From Pseudokineococcus lusitanus (lineage in GTDB: Bacteria; Actinomycetota; Actinomycetes; Actinomycetales; Quadrisphaeraceae), in contig NZ_RJKN01000006.1 of assembly GCF_003751265.1 (NCBI RefSeq), positions 280,609 to 344,608 of the forward strand: DNA of 64,000 nucleotides, in the 5' to 3' direction. The position numbers and the translations under genes are program-made. This document shows positions 47,527-56,265 of this stretch, one piece after another (position 1 is the first letter of the stretch; every line of letters starts with the position of its first letter). Under the pieces are notes generated by a model. That model saw nothing but the letters and a program-made list of their open reading frames with translations. It was not told where the DNA came from and ran no database searches.

Positions 47527-48447
47527 ATGGCGGCTGTGCCGCGACCCACCGCGCCCGGCGACGACGCCGGCCGTGACGACGCCGCCCGCGACGGGGCCGG
47601 CCTGGCCGAGGCCGTCGTGGCGGGGACGCCCGCGCTCGTCTGCGTCATCGGCGCCGACGGCCGCATCCTCTCCTTCAACCCCGCGCTCGAGCGCTCGACC
47701 GGCTGGCGCGCCGCGGAGGTCCTCGGGCGCAGCTTCTACGAGGTGCTCGCGGTCCCGCACGAGGCGGCGCTCGCCCGGGAGTTCGTCGAGGACGCCGTCC
47801 GCACCGGCACGGCGCCGCCGCAGGAGGGCGACTGGCTCGACCGGTGGGGCGGGACGCGCCGGGTGTCCCTGCTCAACAGCGTCGTCCGCGACGCCGGCGG
47901 CCGGGCGGTGGGGGTCGCCTGCGTGGGCGTCGACGTCACCGAGCAGCGGCGCGAGGAGGCGCGGCTGCGGGAGGCCGCGCTGAGCGACCCGCTCACGGGG
48001 CTGCGCAACCGCACCGCCCTCGTCGCGGCGGCCGCGGACGCGCTGCGGGACAGCACGTCCCCGGGCACCGGCGTCCTCTTCTGCGACCTCGACCGCTTCA
48101 AGCAGGCCAACGACGTCCACGGCCACGAGGTGGGCGACGAGCTGCTGCGACAGGTCGGCGCGCGGCTCGGCGACCTCGCGCGGGACGGCGACGTCGTCGC
48201 CCGGCTCGGCGGCGACGAGTTCGTCGTCCTGCTCCCGCGGACCGACGCCGAGCGGCTGTCCGCGGTGCGCGACGCCGCCGACGCCGCGCTGGCCCGTCCC
48301 TACGGGACGCGGCACGGGCGCGTCGTGCTCGGCGCGAGCGTCGGGGCGGCCCTCGGCGCGCACGGCGACGACGTCGAGCGGGTCCTCGCCGCCGCCGACC
48401 GCCACATGTACGGCATCAAGAGCGGGCGGCGGGCCGGACGCGGCTGA
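47527..48447 (+). CDS. PAS-GGDEF diguanylate cyclase (soluble)
   Basis: A 306-residue cytoplasmic protein: N-terminal tail, PAS domain (about 25-140; VCVIGADGRILSFNPALERSTGWRAAEVLGR) and GGDEF domain (about 150-300) with DPLTGLRNRTALV, FCDLDRFKQANDVHGHEVGDELL, LGGDEF and an intact RxxD inhibitory site (RDGD), so it should be an active, product-regulated cyclase. The start is ATG 47527, because GGAGGT at 47512-47517 is 9 nt upstream; ATG 47518 sits directly against that motif. Confidence 0.93.
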   Translation: MAAVPRPTAPGDDAGRDDAARDGAGLAEAVVAGTPALVCVIGADGRILSFNPALERSTGWRAAEVLGRSFYEVLAVPHEAALAREFVEDAVRTGTAPPQEGDWLDRWGGTRRVSLLNSVVRDAGGRAVGVACVGVDVTEQRREEARLREAALSDPLTGLRNRTALVAAAADALRDSTSPGTGVLFCDLDRFKQANDVHGHEVGDELLRQVGARLGDLARDGDVVARLGGDEFVVLLPRTDAERLSAVRDAADAALARPYGTRHGRVVLGASVGAALGAHGDDVERVLAAADRHMYGIKSGRRAGRG

Positions 48448-48555
48448 CCGCTCCCGGACGACCCGGCCGGGAGCCCACCGGGACGGGCCGCGTCGCGCGC
48501 GCCCGACGGGCGGGGCGTGGCCCGGCGGACGCCCGGGCCGCGGGATGCTGGCCCC

Positions 48556-49569
48556 ATGAGGACCCCGCCGCGCGTGCTCGCCGAGGCCGAGGACCGGGTG
48601 GTCGACCCCCTGCGCCGGGTCGTGGCGGCGGCCCCCCTGCCCCGCGCGCTCCGGCTGCCGGGGACCGTCGTCCTCCCCGGCCCGGTGCACCGCGCGGTCC
48701 GGCTGCCCCTCACCTCCCGCCGCCGGCGGGCCGCCGTCCTGCGCCGCTCGGCCGCGCTGGCCGTCCCGGTCGCGGCGGTCGCGGCGGGGTACGCCGTCGT
48801 CGTCCGGCGCCCGTCCGGCGGTGACGTCGTCGCGCGGATGACCCACCGCGAGGCCTCGCCGGAGGACGGGACGGACCGCGAGGCCCTGCCGCCGGTCGTC
48901 CTCGTGCACGGCCTCGGCATGTCGAGCTCGTCGCTCGCCCGGCTCGTGCGGGTGCTCGGCCGCTCGACGCGCACCCTCGCGCCCGACCTGCCGGGCTACG
49001 GGCGCAGCCCGCAGCCGCGGGAGGGGATGCTCGACGTCCAGCAGCTGGGGGAGGCCGTCGTCGCCTGGATGCGGCGCGTCGACGTGGGGCCCGCCGTCCT
49101 CGTGGGCCACTCGCTCGGCAGCCAGGTCGTCGCCGAGGTGGCGCTGCAGGCGCCGGAGCTCGTGCGCCGGCTCGTCGTCGTCGCCCCCACGGGCGACCCC
49201 GCGCTGCCCAAGGTGCGGTGGCTCGCGGGCCACCTCGCCGCGGACGCGCTGCGCGAGCGGCCGACCATCTGGGGCGTCGCCGCCGTCGACTACCTGCGCG
49301 CCGGCCCCGGCCAGATGGTGGCCCTCATGCGCCGCGCCCTCGTCCGGGCGCAGCAGGAGGTCGACGCGCGCCTCGACGTCCCCGTGCTCGTGCTGCGGGG
49401 CGACCAGGACCCGGTGTGCCGCACCGAGTGGTGCGAGCAGCTGGCCGCCGCACTGCCCGACGGCCGGTACGTCGAGGTCACCGGCGCGCACGGCGTGGCC
49501 CACGACGCGGGCCCGGACCTCGTCCGGCTCCTCCTCGACGAGGCGAGGGCGGCCGTCCGGGACCGCTGA
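48556..49569 (+). CDS. Alpha/beta hydrolase with N-terminal membrane segment
   Basis: A 337-residue alpha/beta-hydrolase-fold enzyme. A basic N-terminal region and one hydrophobic segment (AAVLRRSAALAVPVAAVAAGYAVVV, about 60-85) precede the catalytic domain: oxyanion region VVLVHGLGMSSSS, nucleophile elbow VGHSLGSQVVAE, acid GDQDPVCRTEW and His in GAHGVAHDAG. The substrate is unknown (esterase or lipase class). ATG 48556 has no Shine-Dalgarno motif; GATGCT lies 6 nt before it. Confidence 0.9.
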   Translation: MRTPPRVLAEAEDRVVDPLRRVVAAAPLPRALRLPGTVVLPGPVHRAVRLPLTSRRRRAAVLRRSAALAVPVAAVAAGYAVVVRRPSGGDVVARMTHREASPEDGTDREALPPVVLVHGLGMSSSSLARLVRVLGRSTRTLAPDLPGYGRSPQPREGMLDVQQLGEAVVAWMRRVDVGPAVLVGHSLGSQVVAEVALQAPELVRRLVVVAPTGDPALPKVRWLAGHLAADALRERPTIWGVAAVDYLRAGPGQMVALMRRALVRAQQEVDARLDVPVLVLRGDQDPVCRTEWCEQLAAALPDGRYVEVTGAHGVAHDAGPDLVRLLLDEARAAVRDR

Positions 49570-49693
49570 CGCGGGCGGCGGGGGGCTCGGCGCGCGGGGC
49601 CCACCGGGTCCGGTCGACCACGGGACCGCGGCCTCCCTACGCTGCACCGTCCGGCGTCGTCCCGCCGGGACGGAGCGGAGGAGGAGCACGCCC

Positions 49694-50407
49694 ATGACCG
49701 TCGACGCACGCCCGGGGGCGACGGAGCTGGCCCTGCAGTTCGCCGACCTCAGCGCGTTCCTCACGGCGGGCGGGACGCGCGAGGAGGCCCTGCGTCGCCT
49801 CGTCGCCCTGGCCGTCCGGGCGGTGCCCGGCGCCACGTCGGCGGGCGTGACGGCCTGGCCGGAGGGACACCGCCCCCGCAGCCTCGCCGCGTCGGACGAC
49901 GTCGCGACGGCCGCCGACGCCCTCCAGCACTCCCTCGGCGAGGGCCCCTGCCTCGAGGCGGCCGCCGACGCCGGGCTCGTGCGCAGCCCGGACCTGCTCG
50001 CCGACGACCGCTGGCCGCGGCTGCGGGCGGCCCTCGCCGACCGCACGCCCGTGCGCGGCGTCGTCGCCGTGGAGGTGGCGCGGGAGCCCGAGCGCCGCGC
50101 CCTCAACGTCTACAGCACCGAGCCCGGCGCCCTCGACGGGACGTCCGTCGACGTCGCCGTCCTCGTGGGCGCCCACGCGCGGGTGCTCCTGGCGCACGCC
50201 GAGAGCGCCGACGAGGCGCTGGGGCTGCGCCGGGCCCTCGGCACGAGCCGCCGCATCGGCACCGCGGTCGGCGTCCTCATGCACGCCCACCGCGTCACCG
50301 CCGACGAGGCCTTCCGGCTCCTCGTCCGCAGCAGCCAGCTCCTCAACCGCCGGCTCCACGAGGTCGCCGACGACGTCGCCCGGTCGGGGCAGCTGCCGGG
50401 GTCCTGA
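49694..50407 (+). CDS. GAF-ANTAR regulatory protein 1
   Basis: A 237-residue sensor-antiterminator. The GAF domain (about 10-165; EGPCLEAAADAGLVRSPDLLADDRWPRL, TPVRGVVAVEV) is followed by an ANTAR RNA-binding domain (about 175-230; SRRIGTAVGVLMHAHRVTADEAFRLLVRSSQLLNRRLHEVADDV). ANTAR dimers bind paired hexaloop hairpins and prevent termination. The ATG has GGAGGAGGAG upstream. A -10-like TACGCT (49638-49643) starts a leader of about 45 nt holding a hairpin (49647-49673). It is closely similar to the next gene, an evident tandem duplicate. Confidence 0.93.
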   Translation: MTVDARPGATELALQFADLSAFLTAGGTREEALRRLVALAVRAVPGATSAGVTAWPEGHRPRSLAASDDVATAADALQHSLGEGPCLEAAADAGLVRSPDLLADDRWPRLRAALADRTPVRGVVAVEVAREPERRALNVYSTEPGALDGTSVDVAVLVGAHARVLLAHAESADEALGLRRALGTSRRIGTAVGVLMHAHRVTADEAFRLLVRSSQLLNRRLHEVADDVARSGQLPGS

Positions 50408-50492
50408 GCCCGGGCCGGCGGTCGACGGCGGGTCGACGCGGCTCCTAGGCTGCGGGGCCGTGCCGCTGCCGCGGCCGTCGGGGGGAGGCACC

Positions 50493-51209
50493 ATGGGCAC
50501 GACGGACGACCCGCCCGAGACCACCGGGCTCGCCCTGCAGTTCGCGACCATCAACGACTACCTCTCCGCCGGCGGGACCCGGGAGGACGCGCTGCAGCGC
50601 CTCGTGGACCTCGCCGTGGAGACCGTCCCGGGCTGCGACTGGGCCGCCGTCACCGCGTGGCCGACGGGGCGCCGCCCCGAGAGCATCGCGGCGTCGGACG
50701 ACGTGGCGACGTCCGCGGACCACCTCCAATACGCGGTGCAGGACGGCCCCTGCCTCACGGCGGCGCTGGAGGGCTCGGCCGTCCACAGCCCGGACCTCGA
50801 CGCGGACGACCGGTGGCCGCGCTTCCGGACCGCCGTCCGCCGGGCCGGCCCGGTGCGCGGCGTGGTGGCGGTCGACCTGGCCGGCGGCCCCGTCCGTGCG
50901 GCGCTCAACCTCTACAGCGGCCGGCCGGGCGCGCTGGACCTCGAGGCGCTGGCGGCGGCCGCGCTCTTCGGCGCCCACGCGCGCGTCCTGCTCGCGCACG
51001 CCGACAGCACCGCCCGGGCGGCGGGCCTGGACCGGGCGCTCGTCACGAGCCGCCAGATCGGCACCGCCGTGGGCATCCTCATGAACGCGCACAAGGTCAC
51101 CGACGAGGAGGCCTTCGCGATGCTCACGCGCAGCAGCCAGCACCTCAACCGCAAGCTGCGGGACGTCGCCGACGACGTCGCCGAGACGGGTGCCCTGCCC
51201 CCGCCGTGA
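50493..51209 (+). CDS. GAF-ANTAR regulatory protein 2
   Basis: A 238-residue paralogue of the preceding protein, sharing LALQFA, LSAGGTREDALQRLV, SDDVAT, EGPCL/DGPCL and the ANTAR segment SRQIGTAVGILMNAHKVTDEEAFAMLTRSSQHLNRKLRDVADDV. GAF spans about 10-165 and ANTAR about 178-232. ATG 50493 has GGGGGAGG upstream, and TAGGCT (50446-50451) is a likely -10. It has its own promoter, so the duplicates may respond to different cues. Confidence 0.93.
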   Translation: MGTTDDPPETTGLALQFATINDYLSAGGTREDALQRLVDLAVETVPGCDWAAVTAWPTGRRPESIAASDDVATSADHLQYAVQDGPCLTAALEGSAVHSPDLDADDRWPRFRTAVRRAGPVRGVVAVDLAGGPVRAALNLYSGRPGALDLEALAAAALFGAHARVLLAHADSTARAAGLDRALVTSRQIGTAVGILMNAHKVTDEEAFAMLTRSSQHLNRKLRDVADDVAETGALPPP

Positions 51210-51262
51210 GCGGCGGGCCGCCGGCGGCCGGTCCGTGCCCTTGCACGCGGGAGCCCCGCCGG

Positions 51263-51359
51263 TAGCCTCGTCGGGTCGACGTCCTCCGGGGCACGGCGGT
51301 TTGCGCACGTCGCACGCCCCCAGCGGGTTGGACCAGCAGCCCCGTCGATGCCGTGCCCC
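51263..51359 (+). promoter_or_regulatory. Promoter and structured leader RNA before GAF-ANTAR gene 3
   Basis: TAGCCT (51263-51268) is a -10-like box. About 13 nt after the expected transcription start, a 10-bp perfect stem (51288-51297 with 51350-51359) encloses two hairpins: TGCG/CGCA with loop CACGT (51302-51314) and GGGTTG/CAGCCC with the hexaloop GACCAG (51325-51342, one G-U pair). This is a three-way-junction architecture typical of cis-regulatory RNA. The coding start is a further 83 nt away. I do not recognise it as a known riboswitch; the second loop lacks the A1/G4 pattern of known ANTAR targets. Confidence 0.4.
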
Positions 51360-51442
51360 CGCCTCGTCCGCCGGGTCCGCGGCCGAGGAGGGCGGTGCCC
51401 CGCGCAGCCGAGGAGCCGGCCCGGCAGGACACCGGAGCGTCG

Positions 51443-52276
51443 ATGACCGACGACGTCCTCCCCCGACCCGTGCCCGCCGCCCGTCGACGCGACCTCGTGC
51501 GGCCGCCGCTGCCCGCCGTCCCCGTGGGGCCGCCGGGGCCGGGGGCCACGGCCCGCCACCTGCTGGCCGTCCCGCTGGACCAGCCGCTCGGGCAGGTGCT
51601 GCACCACCTGGCGGCCGTCGCGCTCCGGGCCCTGCCCGGCGCCCGGGGCGTCCAGGTCGTCGTGACGGCCGGGGGCGGCCGGCTCGCCGGGGCCGCCTTC
51701 GCGGGCGGGGGCGCGGCCGTCCTCGACGAGCGGCTCGACGACACGGCCGAGGGCCCGTGCCGACGAGCGGCGGCGAGCGGCCTCGAGGTGGTCGTCCGCC
51801 CCGGTGACGCAGCAGGCCCGGACGGCCCGGACGGCCCGGACGGCCCAGACGGCCCCGACGACCTCGCCGGCTTCGCCGCGCTCGCCCGGCGGCACGGCGT
51901 CGGGACCGCCGCGGGCCTGCCGCTGCGGTGCGGCGGCGAGGTGGTGGGCGCCCTCGGCGTCTACACGGCCGTCGGGGCCGCCGGGCCGGGCAGCGGGCCC
52001 GACGCGCTGGACGGGGCCCGCGAGGTCGCCGACCTGCTCGGGACACCCGTCCACAACGCGCACGCGCAGGCCCGCGCCACGCGCCAGGTGGAGCAGCTGC
52101 ACGAGGCCATGCGCTCGCGCGCCGTCATCGAGCAGGCCAAGGGGGTCCTGGTCGCCCGTCTCGGCATCGCGCCGGAGGAGGCCTTCGCGCGCCTCTCGGA
52201 GGCGAGCCAGGCCACCAACGTCAAGCTGAGGGTGGCCGCCGCCGACCTCGTGGAGAGCGCCTGGCGGGGCCGCTGA
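51443..52276 (+). CDS. GAF-ANTAR regulatory protein 3
   Basis: A 277-residue protein with a Pro-rich N-terminus, a GAF domain (about 50-205) interrupted by a 9-bp-encoded repeat (GPDGPDGPDGPDGPD, near 127-142), and a canonical ANTAR domain (about 215-270; RSRAVIEQAKGVLVARLGIAPEEAFARLSEASQATNVKLRVAAADLV). ATG 51443 has GGAG 5 nt upstream. A roughly 165-nt leader with strong secondary structure precedes it. It is convergent with the next GAF-ANTAR pair. Confidence 0.92.
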   Translation: MTDDVLPRPVPAARRRDLVRPPLPAVPVGPPGPGATARHLLAVPLDQPLGQVLHHLAAVALRALPGARGVQVVVTAGGGRLAGAAFAGGGAAVLDERLDDTAEGPCRRAAASGLEVVVRPGDAAGPDGPDGPDGPDGPDDLAGFAALARRHGVGTAAGLPLRCGGEVVGALGVYTAVGAAGPGSGPDALDGAREVADLLGTPVHNAHAQARATRQVEQLHEAMRSRAVIEQAKGVLVARLGIAPEEAFARLSEASQATNVKLRVAAADLVESAWRGR

Positions 52277-52284
52277 CCCGGGGC

Positions 52285-53040
52285 TCAGCCGCCGTCGGCG
52301 AGCAGCCGGAGCGCCGCCTCGTGGACGGTCACGCCCGCGCCGAAGGCGAGCGCCTGCAGGTGGCGGCGGGCGTCCCCGGCTGAGAGGCCGACCCGCTCGG
52401 CGAGCACGCCGAGGGCGCGCGGCAGGACGTCGGCGCGGGGGTCGAGGAGCAGGTCGAGGTCCAGGCCGCCGTGCACGGCCTCCTCCGCCCGGGCCAGCAC
52501 CATCGCCGCGAGCAGGGCGGCGCCGCGGACGGCCGCGGCGAGCGCCGCCGGCGGCATCGGGAGCAGGGACCTCCCGGCCAGGAGGAGGAGGCCGACCACC
52601 TCGTCGGGCCGGCCCGGGCCCGCGAGCACGTCCTCGGGGGGCCGCAGGCCCCCGTCGAGGGGGAGGACGGCGAGGCACCGCACCGCCTCGGGGACGCGGT
52701 GGGCGGCGAGCAGCAGGGGCCACCGGTCGGTCTCCGCGCCGAGGTCCGGGACGACGACGCCACGACCGCTCCGCAGGACCTCCGTGGTCGGGCCCTCGCC
52801 GACCGAGCCCACCATGTCCAGCAGCGCGAGCAGGGGCGGGGACGAGCCGCGGAGCACGCCCTCGAACCCAGGACCCGCGCTGAGCACGACCGCCACGTGG
52901 TCGGCGCCGAGGAAGGCGGCCAGGTGACGGCCGACGGCGGTCTCCTCGGGCAGGCCGCCCTCCGGCGCGGCCGGGGCAGCGCCGTCGCTCACCGCGCCCC
53001 CGCCGTCGCGGCGGAGCTCGTCCGGCCCCGCGGCGCTCAC
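52285..53040 (-). CDS. GAF-ANTAR-like regulatory protein 4 (divergent ANTAR)
   Basis: A 251-residue protein: GAF (about 35-180; VGEGPTTEVLRSGRGVVVPDLG, RWPLLLAAHRVPEAVRCLAVLPLDGG) and a divergent ANTAR domain (about 190-248; LPRALGVLAERVGLSAGDARRHLQALAFGAGVTVHEAALRLL). The three-helix pattern and hydrophobic spacing fit ANTAR, but the usual VxxAKGxLM helix is altered to LPRALGVLAER. It starts within the end of the upstream gene (GTGA overlap), so both are cotranscribed. Confidence 0.82.
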   Translation of the reverse strand: MSAAGPDELRRDGGGAVSDGAAPAAPEGGLPEETAVGRHLAAFLGADHVAVVLSAGPGFEGVLRGSSPPLLALLDMVGSVGEGPTTEVLRSGRGVVVPDLGAETDRWPLLLAAHRVPEAVRCLAVLPLDGGLRPPEDVLAGPGRPDEVVGLLLLAGRSLLPMPPAALAAAVRGAALLAAMVLARAEEAVHGGLDLDLLLDPRADVLPRALGVLAERVGLSAGDARRHLQALAFGAGVTVHEAALRLLADGG

Positions 53041-53807
53041 GGCAGGTCCCGGCGCAGCGCGCGCTCGAGGAGGGCGGCGGCGGCGGCGGGGAGCGTGACG
53101 CCGTCGACCCGGGCGAGGTCGGCGAGCCGCGCCTCGGCCGACGCGACGTCGAGGCCCAGGCGGGCCATGAGCACGCCCTTGGCCTGCTCGACGACCGTGC
53201 GCGCCTCGAGCGCCGCCTGCAGGCGGGCCGCGGCGTCGGCCCCGGGGTCGGGCACGCGGGAGCGCAGCACGGCGACGGTGACGTAGGAGGCGAGCACCTT
53301 GAGGCGGTCGACGTCGTCCGCCCCGGCCCGGGCGGCCGCGGTGTAGGCGGTGAGGGCGCCGAGCACGGCCGGCGGGCTGCCCAGCCCGACCGACGTCACG
53401 CCGCGGAGGCCGTCGTCGTCGGCGAGCCGGCTCAGCAGCAGGTCGCGCCGGTCGCGGGCGAGGTCGGCGTGCACGACGCCCCGCGAGCGCGCCGCGTCGA
53501 GCACCGGCCCCCTGTCCTCCTGGGCCTGGTGCCCGTCGAGCCGCGCGGCGGCGGGGGACGACGACGCGACGGGAGCGGCCCGCCCCGCGTCGACGAGGGT
53601 GACCGACAGGGCGGCCGCGCCGTGGAGCGCGCGCACCCCGAGGTCGACGACCCGGCGGAGGACGCGCTCGAGCGGCTCGTCGTGACCCAGCCCGCCCAGC
53701 TCGGCCAGGGCCTCCCGGAGGCCGGCCGCCTCCTGCGGGTCGGGGACGTCACGAGGGTCGGGGGCGTCCGGCGGGCCGGGCACCTCGTCGCGTCGGCCAG
53801 GGGGCAC
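53037..53807 (-). CDS. GAF-ANTAR regulatory protein 5
   Basis: A 256-residue protein: Pro/Asp-rich start, GAF (about 40-185; SSPAAARLDGHQAQEDRGPVLDAARSRGVVHADLARDRRD) and ANTAR (about 195-250; LEARTVVEQAKGVLMARLGLDVASAEARLADLARVDGVTLPAAAAALL). The VVEQAKGVLMARLGL helix is canonical. GTG 53807 has GAGAGGA 6 nt upstream. It is the first gene of a two-gene operon with protein 4, divergent from the EAL-GGDEF gene. Confidence 0.92.
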   Translation of the reverse strand: MPPGRRDEVPGPPDAPDPRDVPDPQEAAGLREALAELGGLGHDEPLERVLRRVVDLGVRALHGAAALSVTLVDAGRAAPVASSSPAAARLDGHQAQEDRGPVLDAARSRGVVHADLARDRRDLLLSRLADDDGLRGVTSVGLGSPPAVLGALTAYTAAARAGADDVDRLKVLASYVTVAVLRSRVPDPGADAAARLQAALEARTVVEQAKGVLMARLGLDVASAEARLADLARVDGVTLPAAAAALLERALRRDLP

Positions 53808-54030
53808 AGGAGTCCTCTCGCGGACCGTCGCCCGTCGTGCTCGACCCGGCCGCTCGTGGGCCGCCCGCCCCCGCCGTCCGGGGCCGCCCTCCCACCGTAG
53901 GCCTCTCCGTCCGGGCGCGGACGGGGGACGTCCGGCGGAGGACCGCCCGGCGGGGCCGCCGTCGTGGCACCCTGCGGACGCCGGGCAGGTCCAGCACGGG
54001 CCACCCGCCGTCGTCCCGGGAGGGGGCGCC

Positions 54031-56220
54031 GTGGTCCTCGAGGTCGACGCCCGCGCGGTCAGGTCGGTCTACCAGCCCCTGGTGCGGCTGGACACGCGCG
54101 CCCTCGTGGGCGTGGAGGCCCTCGCCCGCGGGGCCGCGGGCACCCCCCACGCGTCGCCGGTGGCCCTGCTGGCCGCGGCCCGCCGGCAGGGGCGCCTCGA
54201 CGAGGTGGAGTGGGCCTGCCGGGCCGCCGCCCTGCGGGGCGCCCTCGACGCCGGGCTCGGGCCGCGGACGACGCTCCTCGTCAACCTCGAGCCGGAGGTG
54301 TCCGGTCGCCCCCCGCGCGGGCTGTGGCCGCTGCTGGTCCGCGCCGCGGACGAGCTGCACGTCGTCGTCGAGCTCACCGAGCGCTCGCTCCTGTGGCAGC
54401 CGGCCCGGCTGCTGCGCGTCGTGGCCTGGGTGCGCCGGATGGGCTGGGGCCTGGCCGTCGACGACGTCGGCGTGGACCCGGCGTCCCTGGCGCTCGTGCC
54501 CCTGCTGCGCCCCGACGTCGTCAAGCTCGACATGGGCCTCGTCCACGGGCGGCCGGACGCCGCGGTGGCGCAGGTCGTCACGGCCGTGAGCGCCTACGCC
54601 GAGCGGACGGGCGCCACGGTCGTCGCCGAGGGGATCGAGACCCCCGAGCACCTGGCCACGGCGCTGGGCATGGGGGCCACGGTGGGGCAGGGGTGGATGC
54701 TCGGGCGCCCGGGCCCGCTGCCGGTCGCCCTCCCGGCGTCCGCCGGCCCCGCCCCGGCCCCCGTGAGGGTCACGGCGCCGCCGCGGCACGCCGACCCGGG
54801 CGGCGTCGTGGACGTCGTCGCCGCCGTCCTGCCGCTGCAGCGGGCGCCCCGGCCGCTGCTGCAGGTCATGAGCCGCTACCTCGAGCACCAGGCGCTGTCG
54901 TGCGGCCCGATGACGCTGCTGCTGTCCGCGGTCCAGGACGTGCGCCACCTCACGCCCGCCACGGCCGCCCGCTACCAGCACGCCGCCTCGTCGGCCGCGC
55001 TCGTCGCGGTGCTCGGCACCGGGATGCCGGTGGAGCCGGCCGAGGGGGTGCGCGGCGGTCTCCTGCGACCCACCGACCCCCTCGCCGAGGAGTGGGTCGT
55101 CACGGTCGTCGCCCCCCACTTCGCGGGCGCGCTCGTGGCCCGCGAGGTCCGGGAGGCCGTGCCCGGCGGCGAGCGGCGCTTCGACTACGTGCTCACCTAC
55201 GACCGGGAGCTGGTCCTGCGCGTCGCGGCGGCCCTCGTGCGGAGGGTGCCGGGCGGCGGCGCGCTCGGCCGCACGCCGGCGCCGGTCCTGCCGGCCGTGG
55301 TGGCGGGGCCGGCACCCGAGGGCGACCTGCCGGTGCCGGTGGCGGGCGGGGCCGACGAGGGGACGGACGTGGCGCACCTGCGCAGCGCCTTCGACGGCGC
55401 CCCCATCGGCATGGCCGTGCTGACGACGTCCGGCGTGGTGGTGCGCTGCAACGCGGCCCTCGCGCGGCTGCTCGGGCGCCCGGCGGCACAGCTCCTCGGC
55501 GGCGACCTCTTCGGCGTCACGCACGAGGAGGACCGCGAGCCGGCGCACGCCGCCTGCGCGTCGCTGTCGACCGGCCGGACGACGACGACGCAGCACGTGC
55601 GGCTCCTGCGGGCCGACGGCGTCGTCCTGCCGGTGACCGTGACGACGTCGCGCGTCGAGGCCACGGCCGACGCGGACGTGCACCTCGTCATGCACGTCCA
55701 GGACGCGCGGGCCCAGCGGGCGCTGGAGCGCGAGCTGACGCACCGCGCGCTGCACGACACCCTCACGGGCCTGCCGCACCGCTCGCTGTTCCTCGACCGG
55801 CTCGAGCACTCCCTGCGGGGGGCCGCGAGGTCGGGGCGGTCGACGTCGGTCCTCTTCGTCGACCTCGACGGCTTCAAGGCCGTCAACGACACCCACGGCC
55901 ACCACGCGGGCGACCTCGTCCTCGTCGAGGTGGCGCACCGGGTGAGCGCCGTCCTGCGGCCGGGCGACACGGCGGCGCGGTGGGGCGGCGACGAGTTCAC
56001 CGTGCTCTGCGAGGGGGCCGACCGGGCCCAGGCCGAGGGCGTGGCGCACCGGCTGCGGCACGAGATATCGCGACCCCTCTTCGTCGCCGGCACCGAGGTC
56101 GTCGTCCACGCGACCGTGGGGACGGCCTGCTCCGCCGAGCTCGAGGCCGGGGCGGACGGGGCGACGCTGCTGCGGGTGGCCGACGGGGCGATGTACCGCG
56201 CCAAGAGCGCCTCCCGCTGA
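54031..56220 (+). CDS. EAL-DICT-PAS-GGDEF protein (c-di-GMP turnover)
   Basis: A 729-residue soluble protein combining both c-di-GMP activities in an unusual order. The N-terminal EAL domain (about 10-240) keeps E29-A30-L31, LVNLEP, VELTER, VDDVGVD, KLDMGLV, AEGIET and GQGWMLGRP, so hydrolysis is plausible. A DICT sensory domain (about 265-410; LLQVMSRYLEHQAL, YQHAASSAALVAVLG, WVVTVVAPHFAGALVARE, FDYVLTYDRE) is followed by PAS (about 450-560) and GGDEF (about 570-725) with an intact WGGDEF and RPGD inhibitory site. Most composite proteins carry GGDEF before EAL. The GTG start has GGGAGGGGG upstream. Confidence 0.92.
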   Translation: MVLEVDARAVRSVYQPLVRLDTRALVGVEALARGAAGTPHASPVALLAAARRQGRLDEVEWACRAAALRGALDAGLGPRTTLLVNLEPEVSGRPPRGLWPLLVRAADELHVVVELTERSLLWQPARLLRVVAWVRRMGWGLAVDDVGVDPASLALVPLLRPDVVKLDMGLVHGRPDAAVAQVVTAVSAYAERTGATVVAEGIETPEHLATALGMGATVGQGWMLGRPGPLPVALPASAGPAPAPVRVTAPPRHADPGGVVDVVAAVLPLQRAPRPLLQVMSRYLEHQALSCGPMTLLLSAVQDVRHLTPATAARYQHAASSAALVAVLGTGMPVEPAEGVRGGLLRPTDPLAEEWVVTVVAPHFAGALVAREVREAVPGGERRFDYVLTYDRELVLRVAAALVRRVPGGGALGRTPAPVLPAVVAGPAPEGDLPVPVAGGADEGTDVAHLRSAFDGAPIGMAVLTTSGVVVRCNAALARLLGRPAAQLLGGDLFGVTHEEDREPAHAACASLSTGRTTTTQHVRLLRADGVVLPVTVTTSRVEATADADVHLVMHVQDARAQRALERELTHRALHDTLTGLPHRSLFLDRLEHSLRGAARSGRSTSVLFVDLDGFKAVNDTHGHHAGDLVLVEVAHRVSAVLRPGDTAARWGGDEFTVLCEGADRAQAEGVAHRLRHEISRPLFVAGTEVVVHATVGTACSAELEAGADGATLLRVADGAMYRAKSASR

Positions 56221-56265
56221 GGTCGCGGCGCCACCCCGGCGCCACCCCCGGGCCCGGCCGCGACC
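56221..56265 (+). terminator. Terminator-like inverted repeat after the EAL-GGDEF gene
   Basis: A 9-bp perfect stem (56221-56229 with 56257-56265) with a long GC-rich loop starts immediately after the stop codon. The rest of the 254-bp gap to the next gene holds nothing recognised. Confidence 0.5.

Noticed and set aside
51288..51359. tRNA or known c-di-GMP riboswitch in the GAF-ANTAR leader
   Set aside because: No T-psi-C or anticodon arm can be drawn, and the conserved GEMM core sequences are missing. Only a generic three-way junction is supported.
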